A DNA stretch of 64,000 bases. Source: Pandoraea captiosa. Its GTDB lineage: Bacteria > Pseudomonadota > Gammaproteobacteria > Burkholderiales > Burkholderiaceae. Position 1 is the first letter of the stretch. Every line of letters starts with the position of its first letter. The notes under the pieces were generated by a model, which was given only the letters and a program-made list of their open reading frames with translations, made no database searches and was not told the origin of the DNA. Positions 34,751 through 44,040 of the stretch are shown piece after piece. The stretch is from contig NZ_CABPSQ010000004.1 in NCBI RefSeq assembly GCF_902459775.1, positions 1 through 64,000 on the forward strand. The letters run 5' to 3'. Position numbers and translations under genes: made by a program.

Positions 34751-34774
34751 AAGCACCCTTCGGGGTGCTTTTTT
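34751..34774 (+). terminator. Terminator of the rpsP-rplS operon
   Basis: An 8-base stem (AAGCACCC/GGGTGCTT) with a TTCG loop is followed by a T-run. Confidence 0.92.
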
Positions 34775-34949
34775 CGTTCTGCCGCATTCGGTCGTGCGTC
34801 ACGCGGCGGTGCGGCGGTGCGGCGGTGCGCCCGGTCCGGCATAACGCGGGTATGCCGCGAATTGCCGCGTGAATGGCATTTTCTTCGCGCATACGCACTT
34901 TCGGCTTCCTCGCTAAAATAGCGAAGTTATCTATCCTGAAAAGGTCTAC

Positions 34950-35636
34950 GTGGCCCCACCTCTTATCCTGCATCCTGAAGCGTTACCTATCGTCTCGACG
35001 GGCGAGGGTGAGCCTTCGGTGCCGGCAGAGCGGTTGACGCCTACAGCGCTACGTGACCGCCTGGCCAGTCCGCCGATCTGGACGCCAGAGTCCGGTATCG
35101 TCGAATTGACCTCTCCCTCGCTGTTCACGCCACGTGCCGCCGCGGTCTTGGTACCGCTGGTGATGCGACCGCATGGCACCACCGTGTTGCTCACGAAGCG
35201 GACCCAGCATCTGAGTACGCACGCGGGGCAGGTGAGCTTCCCCGGAGGAAGTCGGGAACCCGACGATCCCACCCCCGTTGCGACGGCCTTGCGCGAGTCA
35301 CGCGAAGAAATTGGGCTGGACGCCGGCGCCGTCGAGGTTATCGGAAGTTTGCCGGACTACGTGACCGGCACCGGCTTTCGTGTCGCGCCGGTTGTGGGAC
35401 TTGTCAAACCTCCGTTCGACCTGGTGGCCGATACCGGGGAGGTGGACGAGATTTTCGAAGTACCGCTGGATTTTCTGATGAATCCGGCGCATCACCAGAT
35501 TCGTGTCTTCAATTATCAGGTCGGCGAGCGCCGTTTCTACGCGATGCCTTACCCGAAGCCGGCAGGCGGTGAGTATTTCATTTGGGGAGCGACGGCCGGC
35601 ATGCTGCGGAATTTCTATCAATTGTTGCGCGCCTGA
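34950..35636 (+). CDS. Nudix CoA pyrophosphatase (NudL type)
   Basis: A GTG start with AAAAGG upstream gives 228 residues. The UPF0035 signature L-L-T-K-R-T-Q-H-L-S-T-H-A-G-Q-V-S-F-P-G-G (residues 72-92) precedes the Nudix helix (A-L-R-E-S-R-E-E-I-G-L), whose two adjacent Glu coordinate the metal. Members split CoA or its esters into 3',5'-ADP and phosphopantetheine. The N-terminal 40 residues are less conserved. It is transcribed with or just ahead of the CobD-like gene. Confidence 0.9.
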   Translation: MAPPLILHPEALPIVSTGEGEPSVPAERLTPTALRDRLASPPIWTPESGIVELTSPSLFTPRAAAVLVPLVMRPHGTTVLLTKRTQHLSTHAGQVSFPGGSREPDDPTPVATALRESREEIGLDAGAVEVIGSLPDYVTGTGFRVAPVVGLVKPPFDLVADTGEVDEIFEVPLDFLMNPAHHQIRVFNYQVGERRFYAMPYPKPAGGEYFIWGATAGMLRNFYQLLRA

Positions 35637-35771
35637 CGCGAAAGGCGGTCGGGCAGTGCGGGCTGTGCGCTCAAATGCGTTGGCGAGTGCGTCGTCAAGG
35701 CGCACCGGGCGGGCATTTGCGAGAAGCTGTGCTATCGTTACACCATTCCGTCCGGTGATCTGATCGCACGC

Positions 35772-36710
35772 ATGACATTCTTCTCGGTACTCCTCGCGCT
35801 GATCCTCGAGCAGGTGCGTGCCCTCTCCACGCAAAACCCGATCTACAACCTGATCCGCTCCCACGCGACACACACGTCGCAGTCGTTCGACGCTGGGCAG
35901 CCGCGTCATGGCGTGCTTGCATGGCTGGTCGTCGTCGTACCGTTTGTCCTGGCCGTTGGCGTCATTTACTACCTGCTGATGCGGGTCAACATTTTCCTGG
36001 GTTTTGCCTGGAACGTGCTGATCGTCTATTTGACGATGGGTTTTCGCCAGTTCAGTCATTACTTCACCGACATTCACGTTGCGCTCAATAACGACAACGT
36101 CAACGAAGCGCGCGAGATCCTGCGTCAATGGATCGGCATCGATACGGTCGATATGCCGGTGGACGAAATCGTGCGCCATACGCTGCTGCATGCGGTTATC
36201 GCGTCGCATCGCCACGTCTTCGGGGTGTTCTTCTGGTTCCTGATGCCGATCGGTCCGGCGGGCGCCGTGTTGTACCGACTCGCGGAGTACCTGTCGCGCC
36301 GGTGGACGGAGGCCGCACCGGATCGCAGCCCGGCGTTCGGCGCGTTTGCACGCAAGGCGTTCTACGTCATCGACTGGGTGCCTGCACGCCTCACCGCCAT
36401 CGGCTTTGCGATCGTCGGTAACTTCGAAGACGCCATCTACGCATGGCGTCATTACGCCAAGCAATGGCCGAATGAAAACGAAGGCATTCTGCTGGCAGCC
36501 GGGAGCGGTGCACTGGGCGCGCGACTGACCGGACCATTGGCCGAAGTGTCCAGCGTTGATGCCCTCAATCAAGGTGACGACGCAGTGTTGCCCGTCGGTA
36601 GCGAGTGCACGCCGCGCACCCTGCAGGCGGCGGTCGGTTTAGTGTGGCGCGCAGTGCTGCTGTGGATGCTTCTGTTGCTCTTACTCACGCTTGCCGTCTG
36701 GTTGGGCTGA
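35772..36710 (+). CDS. CobD/CbiB-family membrane protein
   Basis: The 312 residues start M-T-F-F-S-V-L-L-A-L-I-L-E-Q and have about five membrane segments (near 45-70, 74-92, 150-170, 200-215 and 290-311). F-G-V-F-F-W-F-L-M-P-I-G-P-A-G-A-V-L-Y-R matches the conserved CobD/CbiB stretch. True CobD makes adenosylcobinamide, but no other cobalamin gene is nearby. Many Burkholderiales have this paralogue outside cob operons, so the role is uncertain. Confidence 0.85.
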   Translation: MTFFSVLLALILEQVRALSTQNPIYNLIRSHATHTSQSFDAGQPRHGVLAWLVVVVPFVLAVGVIYYLLMRVNIFLGFAWNVLIVYLTMGFRQFSHYFTDIHVALNNDNVNEAREILRQWIGIDTVDMPVDEIVRHTLLHAVIASHRHVFGVFFWFLMPIGPAGAVLYRLAEYLSRRWTEAAPDRSPAFGAFARKAFYVIDWVPARLTAIGFAIVGNFEDAIYAWRHYAKQWPNENEGILLAAGSGALGARLTGPLAEVSSVDALNQGDDAVLPVGSECTPRTLQAAVGLVWRAVLLWMLLLLLLTLAVWLG

Positions 36711-36730
36711 TTTTTCTAGTTGTGCAGGAC

Positions 36731-36767
36731 CGACAAAAAACCCCGCAGACGCGGGGTTTTTTTGTCG
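36731..36767. terminator. Bidirectional terminator between cobD-like and rsgA
   Basis: The hairpin CCCCGC-AGAC-GCGGGG is flanked by A-run and T-run (AAAAAA and TTTTTTT), with CGAC/GTCG extending the stem. It can stop both converging genes. Confidence 0.93.
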
Positions 36768-36790
36768 CATGGCGTGTGCGCTGTGGTCGC

Positions 36791-37732
36791 TTAATACGGG
36801 ATTTGCTGTTCCGACTCATGGACGAGCTGCGCATAAAGGGCGTGGCGCTGCTGAGAAATCCGTCCATCGGCAACGGCTTCCAAAATCGCGCAGCCCGGCT
36901 CCTTCAGGTGATGACAGTTGTAGAAGCGGCATCCGGTCAGGAGTGGGCGAAATTCGGGAAACGCCCGCTCCAGTGCGCCTTCCTTGAGGTGATGCAGGCC
37001 AAATTCCTGAAAACCGGGGGAATCGATGAGCAGACCACCCTCCGGCAGATGAAAGATGCGCGTGAAGGTCGTCGTGTGCTTACCTGAATTCAATACCGTC
37101 GAGATTTCGCGTGTTGCAGCGTCCGCGTTGGGCACCACGAGGTTCACCAGACTCGATTTCCCCATCCCGGACTGACCGAGCAGCAGCGAGGCCTGATGCG
37201 CCAGGCGGGGCAACAATAGCGCTTTCGCTGTCTCGGGATCCGCACGCACCGACAACTCGAGGACTTCGTATCCGAGTGCCCGGTATGGCGCCAGACGTTC
37301 GCGCGCCGCCGGCAAAGCGCCGGACACGTCCGTCTTGTTCAGGACAATCAGCGGCCGCAATTCATTCGCCTCCGCTGCGACCAGGGCGCGGCCAAGCAGG
37401 TCCTCGCTGAAGTACGGTTCCGTCGCCAGCATGATGACCAACTGATCGATGTTGGCGGCAAAGAGCTTGCTCTTGAACTGGTCGGAGCGGTAGAGCAGGT
37501 TGCGCCGCGGCAGAATCTCCTCGATGACGCCTTGATCGCCCGTACGCGCCCAGGACACCTCATCGCCAACGGCGATTTCGCTCTTCTTGCCGCGAGGAAA
37601 GCACAGCACGGTCTCCCCATCATCCGCTTCGACAACGTAATGACGGCCGTGGGCCGCGGCCACGCGTCCGTGGCGTCGCTCCTGTTCGGTCGATTGAACT
37701 GCTTGCGTTTTACCCTTGGCGCCGCGCTTCAT
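36791..37732 (-). CDS. rsgA: Ribosome small-subunit GTPase RsgA
   Basis: The 313-residue circularly permuted GTPase has an N-terminal OB-fold (residues about 15-85), G4 (V-L-N-K-T-D-V), then G1 ([11 protein letters not shown]) and G3 (D-S-P-G-F). A C-terminal zinc knuckle contains C-R-F-Y-N-C-H-H-x-x-E-P-G-C. It checks 30S maturation. The stop of the M48 gene overlaps its start region by four bases. Confidence 0.96.
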   Translation of the reverse strand: MKRGAKGKTQAVQSTEQERRHGRVAAAHGRHYVVEADDGETVLCFPRGKKSEIAVGDEVSWARTGDQGVIEEILPRRNLLYRSDQFKSKLFAANIDQLVIMLATEPYFSEDLLGRALVAAEANELRPLIVLNKTDVSGALPAARERLAPYRALGYEVLELSVRADPETAKALLLPRLAHQASLLLGQSGMGKSSLVNLVVPNADAATREISTVLNSGKHTTTFTRIFHLPEGGLLIDSPGFQEFGLHHLKEGALERAFPEFRPLLTGCRFYNCHHLKEPGCAILEAVADGRISQQRHALYAQLVHESEQQIPY

Positions 37733-38976
37733 GCGTGCCCCAGCAGACGGTCGATGCGCTGGGACGCGGGCGGGTGGGAATAGTAAAACGCGGTGTAGAG
37801 CGGATCGGGTGTCAATGTCGACGCGTTATCTTGATAAAGCTTGACCAGTGCATTCACGAGGTCGCTCGCCTGCGTCTGGCTCGCGGCGAACGCGTCGGCT
37901 TCGAATTCATGTTTGCGCGAGGTGAGACTGCTGAGCGGGCTGGCGAAGAACCCGAACACCGGCAGGACCAGGAAGAAAAGCACCAGCGCCAACGCGTTGT
38001 TGCTACCGGTCATCGACGGCATCACCCCCAGTTCTGTGTAGAACCACGTTTTACCGGTGAGCCAGCCGAGCAGCGCGAGAAACGCCAGCGACAGGGCGAA
38101 TGCAACGACCAGACGCTTGGTGATGTGGCGACGCTTGAAGTGCCCGAGTTCGTGCGCCAGAACGGCCTCGATCTCGGCAGGCGAGAGTCGCTCGATCAGC
38201 GTGTCGAAGAACACGATGCGCTTGGCTCGGCCGAATCCGCTGAAATAGGCGTTGCCGTGTGCGGAGCGCTTCGAGCCGTCCATGACGAACAGCCCTCGTG
38301 CCGCGAAGCCGCAACGCTGCATCAGCGCCTCGATGCGCTGCGCGAGCGATGCATCCGAGAGCGGTTCGAACTTGTTGAACATCGGCGCAATGACGTGCGG
38401 AAAGATGAACTGCACGAAAAGGTTGAACGCGACCCACACGACCCACGTGTAAATCCACCAGAGTGGCCCGGCCTGGTCCATCAGCCACAGCACGACGAAA
38501 AGCAGCGGCAAGCCAAGCACGATGCCGACGGCCGTTCCCTTGATCATGTCCGCGATGAACAGCCCGAGCGACATGCGGTTGAAGCCGAAACGCTGTTCGA
38601 TCACAAATTGGCGGATATAAGTGAAGGGCAGATCGACGACACCGGAAATGAGCAGTACTGCGGCAATGAGGGCGATCTGACCGACATACCCCTCGCCGAG
38701 CCACGCCGAGATGCCGACGTGCAGCAGGTTCAGCCCGCCCAATAAGGTAAAGGCGACGAGCAGCACCGCTTGCGCAAAGATCTCCGCCATACCGAGCCGG
38801 GTACGGGCGACGGTGTAATCGGCGGCGCGCTGATGATCGGTCAACGTGATCGTGTCGGCAAAGCGCTCGGGCACCGAGGCCCGATGGGCCACGACATGGC
38901 GGACCTGGCGGGCGGCCAGCCAGAGCTTGGTCATGACCATCGCCAACAGGAAGATCACGAAGAGATAAGTGAACAT
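37729..38976 (-). CDS. M48 (Ste24-type) membrane peptidase
   Basis: The 415 residues contain several membrane helices (near 5-20, 65-85, 100-125, 150-175, 180-200 and 285-340), the zinc motif H-E-L-G-H (about residue 275) and a second-ligand motif E-F-E-A-D-A-F-A (about 350). The layout is that of CAAX-prenyl/Ste24 metalloproteases. In bacteria these take part in membrane-protein quality control. It overlaps rsgA by four bases. Confidence 0.92.
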   Translation of the reverse strand: MFTYLFVIFLLAMVMTKLWLAARQVRHVVAHRASVPERFADTITLTDHQRAADYTVARTRLGMAEIFAQAVLLVAFTLLGGLNLLHVGISAWLGEGYVGQIALIAAVLLISGVVDLPFTYIRQFVIEQRFGFNRMSLGLFIADMIKGTAVGIVLGLPLLFVVLWLMDQAGPLWWIYTWVVWVAFNLFVQFIFPHVIAPMFNKFEPLSDASLAQRIEALMQRCGFAARGLFVMDGSKRSAHGNAYFSGFGRAKRIVFFDTLIERLSPAEIEAVLAHELGHFKRRHITKRLVVAFALSLAFLALLGWLTGKTWFYTELGVMPSMTGSNNALALVLFFLVLPVFGFFASPLSSLTSRKHEFEADAFAASQTQASDLVNALVKLYQDNASTLTPDPLYTAFYYSHPPASQRIDRLLGHA

Positions 38977-39078
38977 GCGCTTGAGGAGAATCCGAAGTAT
39001 GCGAGAATTATAAGTTCTTTCGACCGGTGAGGCGCCGTGCCGGTCGCTTTACGACGCGTTTTCCAGAGTCTTCCGATC

Positions 39079-39696
39079 ATGTCTTCCATTCCATCCCAAA
39101 ATCCCACGCTCGCCGACGCCGAAACCACGCTCGCGCGTGCCGAGTTCAATTTGGTCTGGCTCGACATGGAGATGACCGGCTTGCAGCCCGACAGCGACCG
39201 CATCATCGAGGTGGCGGTTGTCGTTACCGATTCGGCACTCACGCGCCGCATCGAAGGGCCGGTATTCGCGATTCACCAGTCCGACGCCGTACTCGACGGG
39301 ATGGACGACTGGAACAAGTCCACGCATGGCCGGTCCGGGCTGATTGATCGGGTCAAGGCGTCGACGGTCGACGAAGCGGGTGCGGAGGCGCAGCTGATTG
39401 AATTCCTGAGCCAGTACGTGCCGCCGAACAAGTCGCCGATGTGCGGCAATTCGATCTGCCAGGATCGCCGCTTCATGGCGCGTTACATGCCCAAGCTCGA
39501 AGCGTTCTTCCACTACCGGAATCTGGACGTCAGCACACTCAAAGAGTTGTGCCGCCGCTGGGAGCCGACGGTCTACAAGGGTTTCACCAAGCGTGCCGCG
39601 CACACGGCGCTGGCCGACATCCACGAATCGATCGACGAACTGGTGTACTACCGTGAACACTTTCTGAAGACCGCTGTGCCCGTGACCACGGCCTGA
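39079..39696 (+). CDS. orn: Oligoribonuclease
   Basis: I use the ATG at 39079 (M-S-S-I-P-S-Q), giving 205 residues; an upstream in-frame start adds 14. DEDDh exonuclease motifs are visible: W-L-D-M-E-M-T-G-L (I), D-R (III, about 120) and [14 protein letters not shown] (C-terminal His and Asp). Orn degrades 2- to 5-base RNA fragments and pGpG. It diverges from the M48 gene. A terminator follows. Confidence 0.96.
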   Translation: MSSIPSQNPTLADAETTLARAEFNLVWLDMEMTGLQPDSDRIIEVAVVVTDSALTRRIEGPVFAIHQSDAVLDGMDDWNKSTHGRSGLIDRVKASTVDEAGAEAQLIEFLSQYVPPNKSPMCGNSICQDRRFMARYMPKLEAFFHYRNLDVSTLKELCRRWEPTVYKGFTKRAAHTALADIHESIDELVYYREHFLKTAVPVTTA

Positions 39697-39741
39697 ATTT
39701 CTGCGAACCGGGTTTCTGCGAAAACCGGGAGCACAAGCATG

Positions 39742-39769
39742 AACGCCAGCGGATTCGCTGGCGTTTTTG
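39742..39769 (+). terminator. Terminator of orn
   Basis: A 10-base perfect stem (AACGCCAGCG/CGCTGGCGTT) with a 4-base loop is followed by TTT. Confidence 0.9.
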
Positions 39770-39839
39770 CATTTTGGGAGGGGGAGCGGCGAGGGCCGAT
39801 GAGGCAGGTTGCCGCCATCGCCGACGTCCTTCGCGTCGC

Positions 39840-40460
39840 TTAAGCCGATTTCGGTGCTCGTATCGCGTTCTTGGGACGGAAGGCCTTGCAGACCGTTTCG
39901 TTCGTCTCGATGTACGGCCCGCCGATCAGATCGATGCAATAGGGCACCGCCGCGAAAATGCCAGGCACGACCGTCTTGCCGTCCGCGTCGCGCAGCCCTT
40001 CGAGCGTTTCCTTGATGGACTTCGGCTGCCCGGGCAGATTGATGATGAGCGCCGCGTGATCTGCCGTCTCGCGAATCACGGCCACCTGTCGCGAGAGGAT
40101 CGCTGTCGGTACGAAGCGAAGGCTGATCTGGCGCATTTGCTCGCCGAATCCGGGCATCTCTTTGGTGCCGGCGAGCAGCGTGGCTTCGGGCGTGACATCG
40201 CGCCGCGCAGGGCCCGTGCCGCCGGTGGTCAGCACCAGATCACACTGCAGCGTGTCCACCAGTTCGATCAGGGTCGCCGTGATGCCCTCGGCGTCGTCGG
40301 GAATCAATCGGCTTTGCGCCACCCACGGCGACGTGAGCGCGCTGCCGAGCCACGCCTGAAGCGCAGGAATGCCCTGGTCTTCATACGTGCCCTGACTGGC
40401 GCGATCGCTGATGGACACCAGACCTACGCGAAGTTCGTCGGGATGTGCGCGGGCAACCAT
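39840..40460 (-). CDS. mog: Molybdopterin adenylyltransferase
   Basis: The ATG at 40460 overlaps the darP stop by one base. The 206 residues carry the MoCF signature L-V-L-T-T-G-G-T-G-P-A-R-R-D-V-T-P-E-A (about residues 74-92) and L-P-G-Q-P-K-S. Mog adenylates molybdopterin before molybdenum insertion. The N-terminal part L-V-S-I-S-D-R-A-S-Q-G-T-Y-E-D-Q-G is typical of MogA rather than MoaB. Confidence 0.93.
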   Translation of the reverse strand: MVARAHPDELRVGLVSISDRASQGTYEDQGIPALQAWLGSALTSPWVAQSRLIPDDAEGITATLIELVDTLQCDLVLTTGGTGPARRDVTPEATLLAGTKEMPGFGEQMRQISLRFVPTAILSRQVAVIRETADHAALIINLPGQPKSIKETLEGLRDADGKTVVPGIFAAVPYCIDLIGGPYIETNETVCKAFRPKNAIRAPKSA

Positions 40461-41065
40461 CAATCGTCCTCGCGTGTTGGGAATTCCGGAAGATCGTTAT
40501 CGGCCTCGTCCGAAGTTTCGGCTGCGGCAGCGCCGGTTCCGAGCAAATCCTTGAGGACCTGAAACAATTCGCGGAACGCCTTGGGCGGCTTTTGCGCGGC
40601 CTGCTCACGGCGGGCGTTGCGAATGAGCGTGCGGAGTTGCTGGGCATCGGCGCCGGGATGTTGCGCGAGCAGTTCGGTCAGCGCCTCGTCCTTGGCCAGC
40701 AGGCGTTCACGCCACCGCTCCAGCGCATGCAGCTTGGCGGTTTCGGCCTTGGAGACGCCCTTGATGACATCCAGCGCGCGCTGGATGGCCTCGATTTCCC
40801 TCTCGTCGAGCGTGCGCATCTGCTTGCCCACGTACTGCAACTGTCGGCGTCGGCCCTCATGGGCCGTGATGGTGCGGCAATCGCGAACGGCGCGCTCGAG
40901 GTTTTCGGGCATCGGCACGCGGGCGAGCGCGTCCTTGGCCAGATTGACCAGTTCTTCGCCCAGATCCTGCAGGGCATGCGACTCGCGCTTGCGCTGCGAC
41001 TTGCTCGGGCCTTCGTCGGAAAGCTCGCTATGGGCGATACGGTTAAAGCGTTGAATGTGCGTCAT
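40460..41065 (-). CDS. darP: Ribosome-associated protein DarP (YjgA, DUF615)
   Basis: I start at M-T-H-I-Q-R-F-N-R-I (41065), giving 201 residues; the longer frame reaches into the pmbA promoter. The DUF615 stretch K-S-Q-R-K-R-E-S-H-A-L-Q-D-L-G-E-E-L (about residues 23-40) is characteristic. The protein is highly charged and helical and acts in late 50S assembly. Coupled to mog. Confidence 0.92.
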   Translation of the reverse strand: MTHIQRFNRIAHSELSDEGPSKSQRKRESHALQDLGEELVNLAKDALARVPMPENLERAVRDCRTITAHEGRRRQLQYVGKQMRTLDEREIEAIQRALDVIKGVSKAETAKLHALERWRERLLAKDEALTELLAQHPGADAQQLRTLIRNARREQAAQKPPKAFRELFQVLKDLLGTGAAAAETSDEADNDLPEFPTREDD

Positions 41066-41180
41066 AGCCGCTATTGTAACGCGGCGCGCGTCGTCCAAAT
41101 AGTTGCTTGGGCTACGCACGACGGCTCGCAAGTCGCGCTAAGATGGCGGTTCCTATTCAGCCACTGACCGAATCGCGCCG

Positions 41181-42539
41181 ATGTCCCAAGCGACCCAGCA
41201 TTTCACGCATACCCAGGATCAACTCAAGGAAATCGTCAGCGACGTGCTGCAGTACGCCCGTTCGCTCGGCGCAACCGACGCAGCGGCGGAGATCTCCGAG
41301 GGCGACGGCCTGTCGGTCTCGGTGCGGCGCGGCAAGGTCGAGACCATCGAGCGCAATCGCGACAAGCTGGTCGGCGTCACCGTATTCATCGGCCAGCGCC
41401 GCGGTAACGCAAGTACCTCCGACTTTTCCCGCAAGGCGCTGCACGACACGGTCGACGCCGCCTACAACATCGCCCGTTTCACCGCGGAAGACGATTGTGC
41501 GGGCCTCGCCGAGTCCGAGCTGCTCGAAATGCATCCGCAGGACCTGTCGCTGTTCCATCCCTGGGACATTACGGCAGACGAGGCGGTCGAACTGGCTCGT
41601 CGCGCCGAGAAGGCCGCGCTCGACGTGAGCCCGATCATTCGCAACTCCGAAGGCGCGGCCGTCTCCGCCCAGCACTCCCAGTTCCTGCTTGGCACGACCC
41701 GGGGCTTCCTATCCGGTTATCCGTACTCGCGCCACTACCTGTCGGTGTCGCCGATCGCGGGCTCCGGCAGCCACATGCAGCGCGACGACTGGTATTCGTC
41801 CAAGCGCGCGGCCGGCGATCTGGCGTCGCCCGAGGCGGTCGGTCGATACGCCGCCGAGCGCGCACTGGCGCGGCTGAACGCCCGCAAGCTGTCCACGCGC
41901 AAGTGCGCGGTGCTCTTCGAGGCTCCGCTCGCAGCGGGGCTGCTGGGGGCATTTGTGCAGGGGGTGAGCGGGGGCGCGCTGTATCGCAAGGCGACATTCC
42001 TCGTCGACACGCTGGGCAAGCCGGTTTTCGCTGACCATGTCGGTATTCACGAAGATCCGCACGTGCCCCGCGCCATGGGCAGCGCGCCTTACGACGAAGA
42101 AGGCGTCAAGACGCGCGCGCGCGACGTTGTGAGCGACGGCGTCGTGCAGGGTTATTTCCTCTCGACCTATTCGGCACGCAAGCTCGGTATGCAGACGACC
42201 GGGAATGCGGGCGGCTCGCACAATCTGCGTATGTACAGCAAGCTGACCGCGCCGAGCGACGACTTCCGCGCCATGCTTCGCAAGCTGGGGACCGGGCTGC
42301 TGGTGACTGAGTTGATGGGGCAGGGCGTAAATTATGTGACGGGCGACTATTCGCGCGGCGCTTCGGGGTTCTGGGTCGAAAACGGCGAAATTCAGTATCC
42401 CGTCGAGGAAATTACGCTGGCGGGCAATCTGAACGACATGTTCCGGCAGATCGTCGCGATCGGTGCCGACACGCTGGTGCGGGGTACCAAGGAAGTCGGG
42501 TCAATCCTGATTGAACAAATGACCATTGCCGGTCATTGA
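41181..42539 (+). CDS. pmbA: Metalloprotease PmbA/TldE
   Basis: The 452 residues are of normal length. Recognisable segments include A-E-I-S-E-G-D-G-L-S-V-S-V-R-R-G-K-V-E-T-I-E (about residues 36-57), G-Y-P-Y-S-R-H-Y and D-Y-S-R-G-A-S-G-F-W-V-E-N-G. With TldD it forms a heterodimeric peptidase. TldE itself lacks the zinc HExxH, as expected, and none is visible here. tldD is not in the window. Confidence 0.95.
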   Translation: MSQATQHFTHTQDQLKEIVSDVLQYARSLGATDAAAEISEGDGLSVSVRRGKVETIERNRDKLVGVTVFIGQRRGNASTSDFSRKALHDTVDAAYNIARFTAEDDCAGLAESELLEMHPQDLSLFHPWDITADEAVELARRAEKAALDVSPIIRNSEGAAVSAQHSQFLLGTTRGFLSGYPYSRHYLSVSPIAGSGSHMQRDDWYSSKRAAGDLASPEAVGRYAAERALARLNARKLSTRKCAVLFEAPLAAGLLGAFVQGVSGGALYRKATFLVDTLGKPVFADHVGIHEDPHVPRAMGSAPYDEEGVKTRARDVVSDGVVQGYFLSTYSARKLGMQTTGNAGGSHNLRMYSKLTAPSDDFRAMLRKLGTGLLVTELMGQGVNYVTGDYSRGASGFWVENGEIQYPVEEITLAGNLNDMFRQIVAIGADTLVRGTKEVGSILIEQMTIAGH

Positions 42540-42556
42540 TGCTGCGAAAAGCCGTT

Positions 42557-42590
42557 ATGGCGCCACAAACGCGTTGCATTTGTGCGCCAT
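42557..42590 (+). terminator. Hairpin after pmbA
   Basis: ATGGCGC-C-ACAAA and TTTGT-GCGCCAT form a 12-base-pair stem with one bulged base. No T-run follows, so it is a weak candidate terminator. Confidence 0.5.
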
Positions 42591-42651
42591 TGCGGGGCAA
42601 ATGCTCAATTATCGTGTCCGGCGCAAGCAGTTTGCGATATCCTTAGGGGTT

Positions 42652-42673
42652 TTCTTAAGCCGTGGCTTAAGAA
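42652..42673. promoter_or_regulatory. 22-base palindrome upstream of livJ
   Basis: TTCTTAAGCC and GGCTTAAGAA are perfect inverted arms around a 2-base centre, 84 bases before livJ. A second inverted repeat (GGCGCGC/GCGCGCC, 42697-42717) follows. The first looks like an operator or a fused -35 region; the binding protein is unknown. Confidence 0.6.
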
Positions 42674-42757
42674 CAGATACGGTAGTTAGGGTAATGGGCG
42701 CGCTCATAAGGCGCGCCTTCTCATAACTAGAGACTAGGTATTGGAGGAAGAGGACTC

Positions 42758-43909
42758 ATGAAAAGCACCATGACCAAGTTGCTGAGCGCACTTGTCGCTA
42801 CGGGGATGGTGGCTGCGGCCCACGCAGCCGATCTGAAGATCGGTGTGGCCGAAGCACTGTCGGGCGGCGCTGCGCAATACGGTATCGCCATCAAGAACGG
42901 TTTCCAGCTCGCCGCTGACGAAATCAACGCCGCCGGCGGCATCAACGGCAACAAGCTCGTGCTTCAGGTCGAGGACGAGCAGGGCAAGAAGGAAGAGGCG
43001 ATCAACGTTTTCAAGAAGCTGATCTTCCAGGACAAGGTGCTCATGGTCTTCGGCCCGACACTGTCGAACTCGGCACAGGCTGCCGACCCGATCGCGCAAG
43101 CCGGCAAGACGGTGGCGTTCGGCACGTCGAATACCGCTGACGGCATTACCTCGATTGGCGATTACATCTTCCGCAACTCGGTGACCGAAGCCGACGTGCT
43201 GCCCGAGACCATCAAGGTTGCGGCCAAGCACACGGGCATCAAGAAGGTCGCGGTGCTCTACGGCAACGACGATGTGTTCACCAAGAGCGGCTACGACAAC
43301 TTCAAGAAGGCCCTCGAAGACCTGAAGATTCCGGTCACGACGACCGAAACGTTCGCCAAGGGCGATGTGGACTTCAAGGCGCAGCTCACGAAGATCAAGG
43401 CTTCCAACCCGGACGCCATCGTGCTGTCGGCACTGATCGCCGAAGGTGCGCCGATCATGGTGCAGGCGCGTCAACTGGGCATCAACGTCCCGTTCATCGG
43501 CGGCAACGGCATGAACTCGGTCAAGATCTTCGATCTGGCCAAGGGCAGCTCGGACGGCCTGTGGGTGGGTAGCCCGTGGTCGATCGAGAACAACACGCCG
43601 GCCAACACCAAGTTCATCGCCGCCTACAAGGCGAAGTACAACGTGGCGCCGGACCAGTTCGCCGCGCAATCGTACGACGCGATGTACATCGCGGCGGGCG
43701 CGATCAAGAACGTGAAGATCTCGGGCAATCTGGACGCCGACCGCAAGGCCCTGCGCGATGCGCTGCCGAAGGTCACGCACGACGGTGCGACCGGCAAGTT
43801 CGCCTTCCGTCAGGCAATGGGCAAGAACGGCAAGCCGGCCGGCTACGATGCACAACAGGCACCGATCGTCAGCGTGACGAAGGGTGGCAAGTACGTCATC
43901 GAGAAGTAA
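42758..43909 (+). CDS. livJ: Branched-chain amino acid ABC transporter binding protein
   Basis: The 383-residue periplasmic protein has a signal peptide ending A-A-H-A (cleavage before A-D-L-K-I-G) and Peripla_BP_6 features: A-L-S-G-G-A-A-Q-Y-G, I-N-G-N-K-L-V-L-Q-V-E-D-E-Q-G and F-A-A-Q-S-Y-D-A-M-Y. It captures Leu/Ile/Val or a related ligand. It heads the five-gene liv operon. A GAGG sits before the ATG. Confidence 0.94.
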   Translation: MKSTMTKLLSALVATGMVAAAHAADLKIGVAEALSGGAAQYGIAIKNGFQLAADEINAAGGINGNKLVLQVEDEQGKKEEAINVFKKLIFQDKVLMVFGPTLSNSAQAADPIAQAGKTVAFGTSNTADGITSIGDYIFRNSVTEADVLPETIKVAAKHTGIKKVAVLYGNDDVFTKSGYDNFKKALEDLKIPVTTTETFAKGDVDFKAQLTKIKASNPDAIVLSALIAEGAPIMVQARQLGINVPFIGGNGMNSVKIFDLAKGSSDGLWVGSPWSIENNTPANTKFIAAYKAKYNVAPDQFAAQSYDAMYIAAGAIKNVKISGNLDADRKALRDALPKVTHDGATGKFAFRQAMGKNGKPAGYDAQQAPIVSVTKGGKYVIEK

Positions 43910-43938
43910 CTAGCCCGGCAGTACTTGAAGAAGTCCGC

Positions 43939-43970
43939 ATGGGCGTAGGGCCGAAAGGCGCTACGCCCAT
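43939..43970 (+). promoter_or_regulatory. Hairpin between livJ and livH
   Basis: ATGGGCGTAG and CTACGCCCAT form a 10-base perfect stem. Without a T-run it is more likely an mRNA-stabilising or attenuating structure that keeps livJ more abundant than the membrane genes; this is inference. Confidence 0.55.
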
Positions 43971-44040
43971 CGGCGTTTCTGGCACACGTCGCCCCCCCTT
44001 GTCGGCGCGTGCCTCCGTCCCTCAGGCTGGAATACACACC

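Noticed and set aside
35772-36710. Cobalamin biosynthesis locus
   Set aside because: Only one CobD/CbiB-like gene is present and no other cob gene is in the window.
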